Shown here: positions 9,581 through 18,590 of the stretch, piece after piece
Position numbering within the stretch: the first letter of the stretch is position 1
Layout of the letters: each line of letters starts with the position of its first letter
Source of the DNA: Aquicella lusitana
GTDB taxonomy: Bacteria > Pseudomonadota > Gammaproteobacteria > DSM-16500
NCBI RefSeq assembly: GCF_902459475.1
Contig: NZ_LR699114.1
Location: forward strand, 124,001 to 188,000
Reading direction: 5' to 3'
Length of the DNA: 64,000 nt
Notes under the pieces: generated by a model
What the model was told of the DNA's origin: nothing
The model's input: the letters and a program-made list of their open reading frames with translations, nothing else
Databases searched by the model: none
Made by a program: the position numbers and the translations under genes

Positions 9581-10666
9581 TTATTTGTAATATTCGCCGA
9601 ATTGATTATTGACCAGATCATCAAACGCGAACTGTTCCTGGCGAACAAAACCTTTATATTTATCCGGATTATGCAACACGAGATCCACTGCGCTGCAAAT
9701 GCCGGATGCAGTCGTTAACTGAATTGCGGACCAACGATGGCCATTGATTTTTTTAGGATAGAATTTTTTAACATAATTTTCTTCGATGAATTGATCATCC
9801 TGGTTGCCGGTTACTGAAACGTAGACGAGCACGACATCCTGATAGGTTTTGGGAATTGCATGCTCCAGAACGCGTCGCAGTGTTTCGCGGTCTTCGTTGA
9901 GCTTGAGGTCGTTCATCAAAAATTTTATTTTTTCACAATGGCCCGGGTAGCGGATGGTTTTATAACTCAGGTGTTTTACCTTGCCGTTATAACTCTGGGC
10001 AAGGCTGCCAATACCACCGGATGTGTTGAATGCTTCGTAAGTTAAGCCGTCAATTTTGATGGCTTCAAGGCCTTCGAGCGGCAAAAGCGTTACCTGTTCG
10101 CCATTTTCCACTGCATGGCAAAGGTTGCCATATTCATTAATCAATCCATCGGTAGACCACGTTAAAGAATATTGCAGGGCATTGCTGATATTAATAGGCA
10201 ACGCGCCTACGCGCATTTTAACCGTGTCTAGTTCCGGAAAATTCTTCATCAAATGATTGGCAATGATGCTGATAAAACCAGGTGCAAGTCCGCATTGCGG
10301 TACAAAAGTGCTTTTGGCTGTTTGCGATAACGCCTGTACTGCGTTAGTGGTTTCGACATCTTCTGTCAGATCAAAATAATGCACATGATACGCTGCTGCA
10401 ACAGTTGCGATGGGAACATTGCAGTAATAAGGTAGCGATGAAATGATTGCTTCAATTTTATTTTTTTTCAAAAATTCAGCAATCGAGTTGGTATCTTTTG
10501 CATCCAGTTTCACATAGTTGAAATTAGGCAGCTGGCCTAATTTTCGTACCAGTGGATTGTCTTCCTGAATGTCAGCTAGAAAAACGGAATAATTATTTGA
10601 ATGTGCCAGCAGAAAAGTAATAAGCGAACCAATTTTCCCAGCACCGATAACGAGGACTTGATGCAT
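9581..10666 (-). CDS. Saccharopine dehydrogenase-family oxidoreductase
   Basis: The N-terminus is a Rossmann NAD(P)-binding unit (VLVIGAGKIGSLITFLLAHS), followed by the saccharopine-dehydrogenase catalytic region with QCGLAPGFISIIANHLM. Such enzymes either split saccharopine to glutamate and aminoadipate semialdehyde or oxidise lysine directly (lysine 6-dehydrogenase). Both products feed the ALDH7 enzyme encoded 12 bases downstream. I chose the ATG at 10666, giving 361 aa, because AAGGAG stands 7 bases before it; a longer in-frame ATG at 10693 lacks such a site. Which of the two reactions it performs cannot be read from the sequence. Confidence 0.82.
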   Translation of the reverse strand: MHQVLVIGAGKIGSLITFLLAHSNNYSVFLADIQEDNPLVRKLGQLPNFNYVKLDAKDTNSIAEFLKKNKIEAIISSLPYYCNVPIATVAAAYHVHYFDLTEDVETTNAVQALSQTAKSTFVPQCGLAPGFISIIANHLMKNFPELDTVKMRVGALPINISNALQYSLTWSTDGLINEYGNLCHAVENGEQVTLLPLEGLEAIKIDGLTYEAFNTSGGIGSLAQSYNGKVKHLSYKTIRYPGHCEKIKFLMNDLKLNEDRETLRRVLEHAIPKTYQDVVLVYVSVTGNQDDQFIEENYVKKFYPKKINGHRWSAIQLTTASGICSAVDLVLHNPDKYKGFVRQEQFAFDDLVNNQFGEYYK

Positions 10667-10829
10667 TATGAAACTCCTTTTTTTATGTTCCATGCTTGAT
10701 ATGGAAGAGCCGATATAATAATGAGGAAAGCGCTGGGAGGGAAGGGATAAAAAGTATTAATTATATTTGAATATAATGACGCACATTATCTATTGTTTCT
10801 ACTGTGCGGATTTTTGTCTTCTCATCGGC

Positions 10830-10853
10830 ATCCCGCGGCTTTGTCCGCGGGAT
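10830..10853. other. Palindromic hairpin in intergenic spacer
   Basis: ATCCCGCGG and CCGCGGGAT form a 9-bp perfect stem around a 6-base loop in the 239-base gap between the thioesterase and the saccharopine-dehydrogenase gene. It could end the thioesterase transcript, but no T-run follows. No gene is seen in this gap. Confidence 0.35.
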
Positions 10854-10905
10854 CCGTTCTTGCTGCCGTTTATTAGCGCAGGTTTGTTGCGGAAATAAAT
10901 AATTA

Positions 10906-11376
10906 TTAACCCGTCAGGTAAGTGCCATTGCCAGTGGCAATCAGCTCATCATTTTGATTGTGCAGCTCCATTCGGGTAAAGGATATTTTATTGCCGCTTT
11001 TGGTGAGCCAGGCTTTGGCAATAAAAGTTTCACCTTTCCCGGGACGTAAGTAGCTGATTTGTAAATCCACAGTGCTGGTCTTGCCCAGAATGGCTGCCAG
11101 CTCGTTGGCACTTGCTTCAGGATGGCGGTGAATGGCTGAAGTCATGACGATCACACCGCCAGCCATGTCTAGCACTGAGGAAATAACGCCGCCGTGTAGA
11201 ATGCCATGCAAAAAATTCCCAATAAGCTCATTTTTCATATTAAAACGCATCGTGACAGATTCTGTATCAAAGTGTTCCAATTTCAACCCTAGCATTTTAT
11301 TAAAAGGAATTTCAGTAAATGCTTGCAAAAAACGATCAAATGTAGACTGATTCGCTAAATTCAATTTGGTTATCAT
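10906..11376 (-). CDS. Hotdog-fold acyl-CoA thioesterase (PaaI/YigI-like)
   Basis: The 156-residue protein fits a single hotdog domain. The hallmark segment LHGGVISSVLDMAGGVI carries the HGG motif and the downstream Asp of PaaI-type thioesterases, and VDLQISYLRPGKGE is the second conserved strand. Such enzymes hydrolyse acyl-CoA thioesters in the cytoplasm; the true substrate is not evident. The gene is followed upstream on the same strand by a 261-residue unknown gene 16 bases away, so the two may be cotranscribed. Confidence 0.8.
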   Translation of the reverse strand: MITKLNLANQSTFDRFLQAFTEIPFNKMLGLKLEHFDTESVTMRFNMKNELIGNFLHGILHGGVISSVLDMAGGVIVMTSAIHRHPEASANELAAILGKTSTVDLQISYLRPGKGETFIAKAWLTKSGNKISFTRMELHNQNDELIATGNGTYLTG

Positions 11377-11392
11377 GATATTCCTTGGGTTT

Positions 11393-12178
11393 TTAATATA
11401 GTTTATTAGAAGGTCTGCTGGCTACGGTGTTTGCTTCGTTAGCGACACCCAGCATCATTGTGTCCAGTTTGGCAAGTTTCTCTAAACCTAGAGGATCTTC
11501 TTTGCCGGCATTATAGGTAATGGCGTCCACCATGCGTGAAACAGAAGTCGGATTAGCTGTTGTTTGATTGGTGAAACCAAATAAATTTCCAACTATTTGA
11601 CCTATAATGATAGTGGGTATTTCACCAGCGACACGTGGATCATCGCCGCCATTTAAATAGCGCAATGATTCAGATAATTGCTTTTCAAGTTCATTGGTCA
11701 CGTTATTCAGTTCCTTTGTATCCTTCGGATCAATTTGCTTATCCAGTTCAAATTCATCTTTGAAACGCTTCAACATGGCTTTAGGCTCGAGTTTGGGCGC
11801 ATTATCATTTTTGTATTTTTCCAAAAAGGCATTTAAAGCCAGTAATAACTTAAATGCTGGTTTCAATTTATTATCTACTTCAGGATTGGGTTCATCACTG
11901 GCGTCTTTAATTTGATCGGCTGCTTTTATGAAATTATTTACATTTTGTTTAATGCCTAATGTTTCCGAAATAATTGCACCTGTTAGTAGTTTTTGCACGT
12001 TTGGGTTAAGCAGATTTTGGGGTGAGAGTTCAACGCCTTGATCTTGAATATTCAATTTTACATTGTCCAAAATTGTATCTTTTCTGGCATTCATTTCGGT
12101 CGTAACAAGGCCATTTTCTTCCATATGCTTCCAAATAATTTCTAGTGTTTTATCAAGATCAATATTATTTCGTTGCAT
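11393..12178 (-). CDS. Unknown protein, 261 aa
   Basis: I recognise no family. The sequence is acidic and helical, rich in Asn, Lys and Leu, with no signal peptide or membrane segment. It starts at an ATG preceded by AGAGGAAAAGTC, a good ribosome site, and by a recognisable sigma-70-type promoter. It probably leads a two-gene unit with the hotdog thioesterase. Composition resembles the other unknown proteins in the window (513 and 319 aa), so it may be another lineage-specific protein or effector; nothing in the sequence proves this. Confidence 0.6.
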   Translation of the reverse strand: MQRNNIDLDKTLEIIWKHMEENGLVTTEMNARKDTILDNVKLNIQDQGVELSPQNLLNPNVQKLLTGAIISETLGIKQNVNNFIKAADQIKDASDEPNPEVDNKLKPAFKLLLALNAFLEKYKNDNAPKLEPKAMLKRFKDEFELDKQIDPKDTKELNNVTNELEKQLSESLRYLNGGDDPRVAGEIPTIIIGQIVGNLFGFTNQTTANPTSVSRMVDAITYNAGKEDPLGLEKLAKLDTMMLGVANEANTVASRPSNKLY

Positions 12179-12216
12179 TTTGACTTTTCCTCTTTTTTGA
12201 CTTTACTTTACTCTCT

Positions 12217-12246
12217 ATTATAGCTGGAATAGAAGCTGTTCGCTAA
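12217..12246 (-). promoter_or_regulatory. Sigma-70-like promoter of the 261-aa gene
   Basis: On the minus strand TTAGCG (12246-12241) and a perfect TATAAT (12222-12217) are separated by 18 bases and lie about 40 bases before the start codon. Confidence 0.5.
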
Positions 12247-12257
12247 AAGAGTAAATC

Positions 12258-14261
12258 ATGGTACAAGCACAAAATATGATCTTACGCATTGCGCTCCCCA
12301 CGCCTTTACGCCGACTATTTGATTATTTGCCGCCCCAACCTATTGATCCCACATCATTAATTTCTGGTATTCGGGTGCGAGTTCCCTTTCAGACCCGCAC
12401 CCTGGTAGGGATACTGGTCGAAGTTGTCAAGGAAACCTCTGTCCCTCTGGAAAAATTAAAAACAGCTCTGGAGCTGCTCGATAAAGAACCTATTTTTTCT
12501 GAAGACATTTACCAGCTTTGCCAATGGTCCGCTAGCTATTATCACTATGCTCTGGGCGAGGTATTAGCCGGTGCACTGCCTGTGGCGTTGCGCAAAGGTA
12601 AGCCTGCTGAGATCAAAAAAAAGCCAGTCTCTATTGAAGGCGAGCGAGAGCATCCACCCGAATTAAATCCGGCGCAACAGGAAGCCATCACCAAAATTGG
12701 CGATGCAAACGAAGCGTTTCGTGTTTTTCTGCTGGATGGAGTGACAGGGAGCGGGAAAACGGAAGTGTATTTGCATGCTATCGCCGATATACTTGCGAAA
12801 GACAAACAGGTTTTAGTACTGGTTCCCGAGATCAGTTTAACGCCGCAAACCATTGCGCGATTTCAGGCACGATTTCAGGTCCCCGTGATAGCGCTGCATT
12901 CCAGTTTGTCGGAAACTGAACGATTGCAGGCGTGGCTGTTGGCGCGTTCGGGTGAAGCCAAAGTGGTGATTGGTACACGCTCGGCAGTTTTTACGCCGTT
13001 TCAACGGCTGGGGCTTATTATCGTTGATGAAGAACATGATACGTCGTTCAAGCAGCAGGATCGATTTCGCTATCATGCACGCGATCTTGCGGTGATGCGT
13101 GCAAGCATTAATCAAATACCTGTCGTATTGGGATCGGCGACGCCTTCGCTTGAGTCGCTGCTCAATGTGAAACGTGAGCGTTATATTTATTTATCGCTGC
13201 CTGAGCGGGCGGGCACGGCCCAATTGCCACAATATCATCTTTTGGACGTGCGTCATTTGCCGATGGAAGAAGGCTTGTCTTCTGTTTTGCTTGAAAGCAT
13301 GCGGTCACATCTTCAACAGGGCAACCAGGTCATGCTGTTTCTGAACAGGCGCGGCTTTGCGCCCGTTTTATATTGCACGCAATGCGCATGGATAGCAGCA
13401 TGTAAACGTTGTGATACACGCATGGTTTATCATCGTACGCCGCCGCGTTTGCAATGTCATCACTGTGATGCGCGGCGCGAAATCCCTGCGCGCTGCGGTG
13501 AGTGTGGCGAGGCGGCGCTGCAGCCGGTCGGAATAGGCACACAGCGGCTTGAAGATGCATTGCAAAAATATTTTCCCGACGTGCCTATCATTCGTGTCGA
13601 CCGTGATAACACGCGACGCAAAGGTGCCATGCAAAATTTATTGGAACAAATTAACGAAAATAACAGCGCCATTTTATTAGGCACGCAAATGCTCGCGAAA
13701 GGCCATCATTTTCCGCACGTGACGCTCGTTGGCGTGGTAGATGCTGACAGCGGATTATTCAGCGTGGACTTTCGCGCGGCTGAGCAAATGGGGCAATTGT
13801 TATTGCAAGTGGCGGGGCGCGCCGGGCGCGCGGAAAAACCCGGCACAGTATTGATCCAGACACGGCATCCTGAGCATCCTTTGTTGCAAACATTAATACA
13901 ACATGGTTACAGTCATTTTGCCGCAACCTTGCTCATGGAAAGAGAACAGGCGGTATTGCCGCCGTTTTCGCATTTTGCCGTATTTCGCGCGGAAAGTTAT
14001 GCAGAACAACATGCCGCGCATTTTCTCTCTGCGATAAAAGAAATATGCACTGCTTCTGCAGGCGCCGTGACCTTATTAGGCCCCGTACCTGCTTTGATCG
14101 CAAAACGTAAAGGAGTATACTGCCAGCATTTACTGGTCAAGGCAGACCGGCGCGGCACGTTGCAGCATTTACTAAAAAATGTGCTGCAGCACATTGAGAA
14201 ATTATCGCCAGGCCATTCTGTCAAATGGGTGTTGGACGTGGACCCTGTAGAAGTGGTTTGA
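12258..14261 (+). CDS. priA: Primosomal replication-restart helicase PriA
   Basis: PriA recognises stalled replication forks and reloads the replisome. Visible features are an N-terminal 3'-end-binding domain, Walker A in GVTGSGKTEVYLHA, the DEEHD helicase box, and a zinc-binding block with CTQC, CKRC, CHHC and CGEC pairs. Helicase motifs GTQMLAKGHHFP and QVAGRAGR follow. At 667 aa it is shorter than E. coli PriA (732 aa) but has all domains. The gene diverges from the 261-aa unknown gene and is followed 24 bases later by an EEP-family gene. Confidence 0.95.
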   Translation: MVQAQNMILRIALPTPLRRLFDYLPPQPIDPTSLISGIRVRVPFQTRTLVGILVEVVKETSVPLEKLKTALELLDKEPIFSEDIYQLCQWSASYYHYALGEVLAGALPVALRKGKPAEIKKKPVSIEGEREHPPELNPAQQEAITKIGDANEAFRVFLLDGVTGSGKTEVYLHAIADILAKDKQVLVLVPEISLTPQTIARFQARFQVPVIALHSSLSETERLQAWLLARSGEAKVVIGTRSAVFTPFQRLGLIIVDEEHDTSFKQQDRFRYHARDLAVMRASINQIPVVLGSATPSLESLLNVKRERYIYLSLPERAGTAQLPQYHLLDVRHLPMEEGLSSVLLESMRSHLQQGNQVMLFLNRRGFAPVLYCTQCAWIAACKRCDTRMVYHRTPPRLQCHHCDARREIPARCGECGEAALQPVGIGTQRLEDALQKYFPDVPIIRVDRDNTRRKGAMQNLLEQINENNSAILLGTQMLAKGHHFPHVTLVGVVDADSGLFSVDFRAAEQMGQLLLQVAGRAGRAEKPGTVLIQTRHPEHPLLQTLIQHGYSHFAATLLMEREQAVLPPFSHFAVFRAESYAEQHAAHFLSAIKEICTASAGAVTLLGPVPALIAKRKGVYCQHLLVKADRRGTLQHLLKNVLQHIEKLSPGHSVKWVLDVDPVEVV

Positions 14262-14285
14262 CATTGGTTACAAGGGAGAAAAACA

Positions 14286-15014
14286 GTGAAACTGATTACC
14301 CTCAATATTTGGGGCGGCCATATACGCGAACCGCTTTTAAACTTTATCAAATCCAACCAGATGATTGATATCTTCTGTTTCCAGGAAGTGTATCACAATG
14401 CACCGGACAAGATATCAACGGAAGACCGTCCGGTAAGTCTCAATGTTTTTTCGGAACTGCAGGAACTGCTTCCGGGTCATCATGGTTATTTCAGGCCGGT
14501 GGTGAATGATATTTACGGCATCAGTGCTTTTGTGCGGCAAGACATAAAAGTGTTAAGCGAGGGTGAAATTACTATTCACGATAATCCATCTTACTCTGGT
14601 CGCGGACCGACGCACGGCAGAAATTTGCAGTGGCTGGAATGTGCTATAGACCAGAAAGTTTTCTCAGTATTAAATGTACATGGACTTTGGAATGGTAAAG
14701 GCAAGGCAGACAGTCCTGAACGAATTGCTCAGTCCCAGCGGATCCGAAATTTTATGGATACCATCAAATCGCCTAAAATTTTATGCGGTGATTTTAATTT
14801 GCGGCCGGATGTGGAGAGTATGAAAATCCTCGAGCAGGGAATGCATAATCTGATTAAGGCTTATAACGTTACTTCTACGCGTACGCGCTTTTATACCAAA
14901 GAAGAAAAATTTGCAGATTATATTTTGACTTCGCCTGAGATCACAATTAACCGATTCGAAGTTTTGAAGGATGAAGTTTCTGATCATGCACCTTTGCTGC
15001 TGGATTTTGCCTAG
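14286..15014 (+). CDS. Endonuclease/exonuclease/phosphatase (EEP) family protein
   Basis: The N-terminus KLITLNIWGG and FCFQEVYH, the central LNVHGLW, CGDFNLRPD and the C-terminal SDHAPLLLDF match the EEP fold in the right order. In this fold the Asn, Glu, Asp-x-Asn and Asp-His residues coordinate the metal and catalyse phosphoester cleavage. Members range from DNases to sphingomyelinases and inositol phosphatases; nothing here separates these. The protein is 242 aa, lacks a signal peptide and starts with GTG or an ATG-like codon after AAGGGAGAAAAAC. It may be cotranscribed with priA. Confidence 0.8.
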   Translation: MKLITLNIWGGHIREPLLNFIKSNQMIDIFCFQEVYHNAPDKISTEDRPVSLNVFSELQELLPGHHGYFRPVVNDIYGISAFVRQDIKVLSEGEITIHDNPSYSGRGPTHGRNLQWLECAIDQKVFSVLNVHGLWNGKGKADSPERIAQSQRIRNFMDTIKSPKILCGDFNLRPDVESMKILEQGMHNLIKAYNVTSTRTRFYTKEEKFADYILTSPEITINRFEVLKDEVSDHAPLLLDFA

Positions 15015-15160
15015 CGGATCAATTTCATTTACATTCTGTTTGGTTGATCACTCTCTAGCGTCATTGCTAATTCCCTCCATGTCATTGCTGTAGGGGTTAG
15101 GCCATTTGTTGATGAAACTGCATCTGTCATTGCGTTCGCGTCGAAGGAAAGCGATATAAT

Positions 15161-15232
15161 GCTGTCATCCTGAGAGCGTTTTTTTGCTCGAAGGATCTCT
15201 CGATGTACAAAAGGAGATCCTTCGCTTCGCTC
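15161..15232. repeat. Dispersed palindromic repeat copy, truncated on the right
   Basis: The block begins GCTGTCATCCTGAG and ends GGAGATCCTTCGCTTCGCTC. It is the same imperfect palindrome found complete at 58112-58185. Here the right arm stops exactly where a solo IS end begins (15233). The preceding bases from about 15105 also match the outer arm of the composite repeat at 58005. The whole gap 15015-15305 holds this repeat and no gene. Confidence 0.75.
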
Positions 15233-15250
15233 CACTACTGTCCGGTGAAC
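15233..15250. mobile_element. Solo terminal inverted repeat of an IS4-family element
   Basis: These 18 bases, CACTACTGTCCGGTGAAC, are identical to the terminal inverted repeat of the complete IS at 41837-43083. No transposase sequence follows, so this is an IS remnant left by deletion. The flanking 10 bases, CGCTTCGCTC, mirror the target duplicated by the intact copy (GAGCGCAGCG) apart from one base. Confidence 0.8.
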
Positions 15251-15305
15251 TAGATTAGATGCACCGTTGTTTCGCTGCTTGTCCACGGGATCTAGCATGG
15301 GGTTG

Positions 15306-16049
15306 TTATTTATTTTTAGAAAACGCTTGCAAAATTTCTATAGGTAGCGGAAACACAATAGTGGAATTCTTTTCTTCAGCAATATTCGACAGCGTTTGCA
15401 AATAACGCAGCTGTAGCGCTTGCGGTTGCTGCGATAATATTTGCGCTGCTTCCAGCAATTTTTTGGAAGCTTGCAATTCGCCATCCGCATGAATGACTTT
15501 TGCGCGGCGTTCACGTTCAGCTTCGGCCTGTCGGGCAATCGCGCGAATCATGCTTTCATTCAAATCAATATGCTTGATTTCTACCATGCCGATTTTAATT
15601 CCCCAGGCATCCGTGTGTTCATCCAGAATTTGCTGAATATGTGCGTTCAGTTTATTGCGCTCAGCCAGCATTTCATCCAGTTCATGCTGTCCAAGCACAG
15701 AACGAAGCGTGGTTTGAGCAAGCTGACTTACGGCGGTTTGATAATCTTCCACTTGAATGATGGCGCGTTGCGGATCAATGACACGGAAGTAGACAACGGC
15801 ATTTACGCGTACCGAAACATTATCGCGTGAAATGACATCCTGTGGCGGAATATCCATCACGACTGTGCGCAGCTCAACACGCACATATTGTTGAATGATC
15901 GGTACGACAATGATTAATCCGGGGCCTTTTACACGCCAGAACCGGCCGAGTGTAAATACGACGGCACGCTCATATTCGCGTAAAATATGAAAAAAATTGA
16001 AGAGAAAAATAAGAACAATGAGCGCGACAACAAGATAAGCTATGTACAT
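15306..16049 (-). CDS. Slipin/stomatin (SPFH/band 7) membrane protein
   Basis: A single N-terminal membrane segment (residues ~3-22) is followed by an SPFH/band 7 domain with the typical [13 protein letters not shown] and [11 protein letters not shown] stretches. A C-terminal coiled coil rich in [12 protein letters not shown] follows. These proteins form oligomeric scaffolds in the inner membrane. The gene starts 2 bases after the stop of the NfeD gene on the same strand, and slipin-NfeD is a widely conserved pair in which NfeD is the partner protease. Length (247 aa) is normal. Confidence 0.9.
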   Translation of the reverse strand: MYIAYLVVALIVLIFLFNFFHILREYERAVVFTLGRFWRVKGPGLIIVVPIIQQYVRVELRTVVMDIPPQDVISRDNVSVRVNAVVYFRVIDPQRAIIQVEDYQTAVSQLAQTTLRSVLGQHELDEMLAERNKLNAHIQQILDEHTDAWGIKIGMVEIKHIDLNESMIRAIARQAEAERERRAKVIHADGELQASKKLLEAAQILSQQPQALQLRYLQTLSNIAEEKNSTIVFPLPIEILQAFSKNK

Positions 16050-16051
16050 GG

Positions 16052-17371
16052 TTATTCTCCTGATTTTTTCTCTTTACCCTCGGTCGGTATGACGACTAAG
16101 GTCAATCCCTTTATATCCGTTACCTTTACTTTCTGCCCAGCCTCAAGCATGACGGGTGATTTTGCTTCCCAGATTTCACCCAGCAGGCGTACGACAACCT
16201 GTTCGTTCATCACGCTTAACACAGTGCCTTCAGCACCAATCAATCCTTCCTGACCCGAGACAATCGCTTTTTTATGGGACTTGATGGCGAGGCTGATCAC
16301 AATAAAAAAGAAAGCGATGGTGATGATGCTCATGCTGAGGATGAGCACCCACGTCAGACGATAATAGGGATTATTCACGTCAAATAGCATGACTGATCCT
16401 ATAATAAATGCGATGACGCCGCCGATGCCGAGTGCGCCAAAACTTGAAACGTAGACTTCCAAGATCATAAACATGATACCAAGAAGGACGAGCGTCAAGC
16501 CCACATAATTAATGGGCATTAATTGAAATGCGTACAGGACAAGTAACAGGGAAATGACACCCGCTACCCCAGGCAGGACCAAGCCGGGATTGGATAATTC
16601 AAAAAAGATACCGTAAATGGCAATCAGCATGAGGATGTAGGCGATATTGGGATTGGTGATGAAAGAGAGGAATTCATAACGCCAATCTGTGGGCATTTTT
16701 TCAAGCTGCAGATCTTTTGTTTTGACTGTTTCAGAAACACCCTGCACAAGCGCTTTCCGTCCATCCAGTTTTTGCATTAATTGCGGGTAATCATCGGCAA
16801 TTTCGTCAATGACTTTCATCCGCTTTGCTTCATGCGCAGATAAACTCGCGCCCTGCCGCACTGCTTTATCTGCCCAGTCGGCGTTTCTGCCGCGTAGCTC
16901 TGCGAGGCTGCGGATGTAGGCGGCAGCGTCATTGACGGCTTTTTGCTGGGCGGTGCTTAATGTTTTTGAATCCCCTTTTTCAGGCTCTTGCATCAGATGG
17001 ACAGGCGAAGCGGCGCCTACATTTGTGCCTGGCGACATGGCGCTTAAATGGCTGGCATAAAGAATAAAAGTACCCGCGCTCGCCGCCCGCGCGCCCGAGG
17101 GGGCGACGTAGGTAATGACTGGAACAGGTGAGGTAATGATGGCTTCATTGATACCCCGCATGGAGGTTTCAAGCCCGCCAGGGGTGTTTAACTGAATAAT
17201 AACTACAGCGGCGCGTTCTTTTTGGGCAAAGAGAATGCCGCGCTTAACGTAATCCTGTGTGGCGGGTCCAATGGCGCCATTAATGTCTAATACGATGGCT
17301 TTTTCCGCGGCGAAAACTACCGACGAGAAAAGTAAGACAAGTAAGCTTGCTAGCCCTATTCCTTTGCGCAT
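16052..17371 (-). CDS. nfeD: NfeD-family membrane serine protease, long form
   Basis: The protein has a signal peptide (residues ~1-21), then a ClpP-like protease domain whose nucleophile is probably Ser98 in RAASAGTF. A lysine in [17 protein letters not shown] is the likely general base. Four to five membrane segments (residues ~235-345) and a C-terminal OB-fold NfeD domain follow. Long-form NfeD proteases cleave the C-termini of slipins, matching the slipin gene encoded immediately downstream. The long form with 439 aa is complete. Confidence 0.9.
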   Translation of the reverse strand: MRKGIGLASLLVLLFSSVVFAAEKAIVLDINGAIGPATQDYVKRGILFAQKERAAVVIIQLNTPGGLETSMRGINEAIITSPVPVITYVAPSGARAASAGTFILYASHLSAMSPGTNVGAASPVHLMQEPEKGDSKTLSTAQQKAVNDAAAYIRSLAELRGRNADWADKAVRQGASLSAHEAKRMKVIDEIADDYPQLMQKLDGRKALVQGVSETVKTKDLQLEKMPTDWRYEFLSFITNPNIAYILMLIAIYGIFFELSNPGLVLPGVAGVISLLLVLYAFQLMPINYVGLTLVLLGIMFMILEVYVSSFGALGIGGVIAFIIGSVMLFDVNNPYYRLTWVLILSMSIITIAFFFIVISLAIKSHKKAIVSGQEGLIGAEGTVLSVMNEQVVVRLLGEIWEAKSPVMLEAGQKVKVTDIKGLTLVVIPTEGKEKKSGE

Positions 17372-17556
17372 GCTGTGTCTTTGATTTAATGAAGATAATC
17401 ACATTATACCCTTGGATGACGAATGTTGCTTGCAAATGCCATGTAACTGATTGATTGTATATCAATTTACCTAAAATGGATAAGTTTTTATCTTTTATTG
17501 AAAATCTGAATATATTAAAATCTTTTAAAAATAAAACCTAAAAGCGACGGAGTGAG

Positions 17557-18249
17557 ATGAAAACAGATCAGAGTATTTTATACATTCCTTTTAAGGAAGA
17601 AAACGATCTTCTTGAACCAGCCAAGCACTGGGCTGAAAAGCTAAAAAATAGAAAAAAATATTCAATTATCCAGTTTGGTTCAAGCGAAAAGCGGTTCATA
17701 CCAGGAAAATTTTCTGTCTATATCTTGGGGCACGGTGTCGCTTCCCCGGAGAGATATCCAGCCCATATTGTAAGTCATAGAACGAGCTGTGAGGCAGAGA
17801 CAATACTATCTATTGAAGAAGTTGCCGATCGGTTTAACCAGGACTTTCTTTATTATCTGCCGAGTATTTTAAGGGTCAAACTTTATTTCTGTAATACGGT
17901 CGGAAATGCAAAACAGATTGCCGAATTATTTCGTGATCGCCTGCTTTGTGCCGATCCTGTCAAAATAGACTATTATGCCGGGACCTTGGGCGCACCGTCA
18001 CATGAACCTTATCCGCAAAAATATGCATTTTTTTCCAATGGCTTTTTTATGAGAGCTTCCTGGGCGCGACGATCATTATTAAAAGATATACGGGAAGATG
18101 ACCAGAATCAGGCGAGAGAGAATGTCAAGCAGCGTTCATATTCCCGATTCTTGAGCGAAGCCAAAAAAAGAAGGGTAAAGGGATATTGGGAGTGCGGGGA
18201 TGAAAAAAGGAACCTCCTATTAACCCATAGGAGAACCAGCAGCTCCTGA
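17557..18249 (+). CDS. Unknown protein with a possible caspase-like (clan CD) His/Cys pair
   Basis: No family is recognised with certainty. A hydrophobic strand ending in His-Gly (FSVYILGHG, His59) is followed about 50 residues later by a second hydrophobic strand ending in Cys (VKLYFCNT, Cys112). This order and spacing is the signature of clan CD cysteine peptidases such as caspases, gingipains and CPD domains. There is no signal peptide, and the C-terminus is very basic. The start ATG is preceded by CGGAGTGAG. Codon use is AT-rich, and no neighbour shares its function. It could be an effector or an unrelated Rossmann-like protein. Confidence 0.55.
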   Translation: MKTDQSILYIPFKEENDLLEPAKHWAEKLKNRKKYSIIQFGSSEKRFIPGKFSVYILGHGVASPERYPAHIVSHRTSCEAETILSIEEVADRFNQDFLYYLPSILRVKLYFCNTVGNAKQIAELFRDRLLCADPVKIDYYAGTLGAPSHEPYPQKYAFFSNGFFMRASWARRSLLKDIREDDQNQARENVKQRSYSRFLSEAKKRRVKGYWECGDEKRNLLLTHRRTSSS

Positions 18250-18310
18250 GGCCTCTTACGGGACAGCATTGACCTGCATTGTCAGCCTGCTATACTTGCC
18301 CGGTCAATAT

Positions 18311-18394
18311 GCCGGGGTGGCGGAACTGGTAGACGCGTCGGTCTCAAAAACCGATGAGGGTGACCTCGTGCCGGTTCGATTCCGGCCCTCGGCA
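18311..18394 (+). tRNA. tRNA-Leu (anticodon CAA)
   Basis: The 84-base sequence folds into a cloverleaf: acceptor GCCGGGG/CCTCGGC, anticodon stem TCGGT/ACCGA with loop CTCAAAA, a long class II variable arm, and T arm GCCGG-TTCGATT-CCGGC. The discriminator is A, as in leucine tRNAs. CCA is not encoded. Confidence 0.95.
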
Positions 18395-18414
18395 TATCAG
18401 ATTAACCATCTTCT

Positions 18415-18488
18415 GTCCCGGTGGCACAGCTGGATAGCGCAGCCCCCTCCTAAGGGGCAGGTCGGAGGTTCGAATCCTCTCCGGGACG
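18415..18488 (+). tRNA. tRNA-Arg (anticodon CCU)
   Basis: The 74-base sequence has acceptor GTCCCGG/CCGGGAC, anticodon stem GCCCC/GGGGC with loop CTCCTAA, and T arm GGAGG-TTCGAAT-CCTCT. It lies 20 bases after tRNA-Leu. CCA is not encoded. Confidence 0.95.
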
Positions 18489-18590
18489 TTTAATAAAATC
18501 AAATTACATGGCTTGTCTGCAGTGCTTAATGCGATTATCTTCAAGCCACTCATCAAGATAAATAACGGAATATAAGATCAAGGTAGTGTC

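Noticed and set aside
15029..15298. Minus-strand open frame of 89 codons over the repeat zone.
   Set aside because: It is made of dispersed-repeat DNA, with no conserved-looking protein or ribosome site.
18415..18488. tRNA-Arg as an attachment site with a direct repeat.
   Set aside because: I saw no duplicate of the tRNA 3' end and no integrase in the window.
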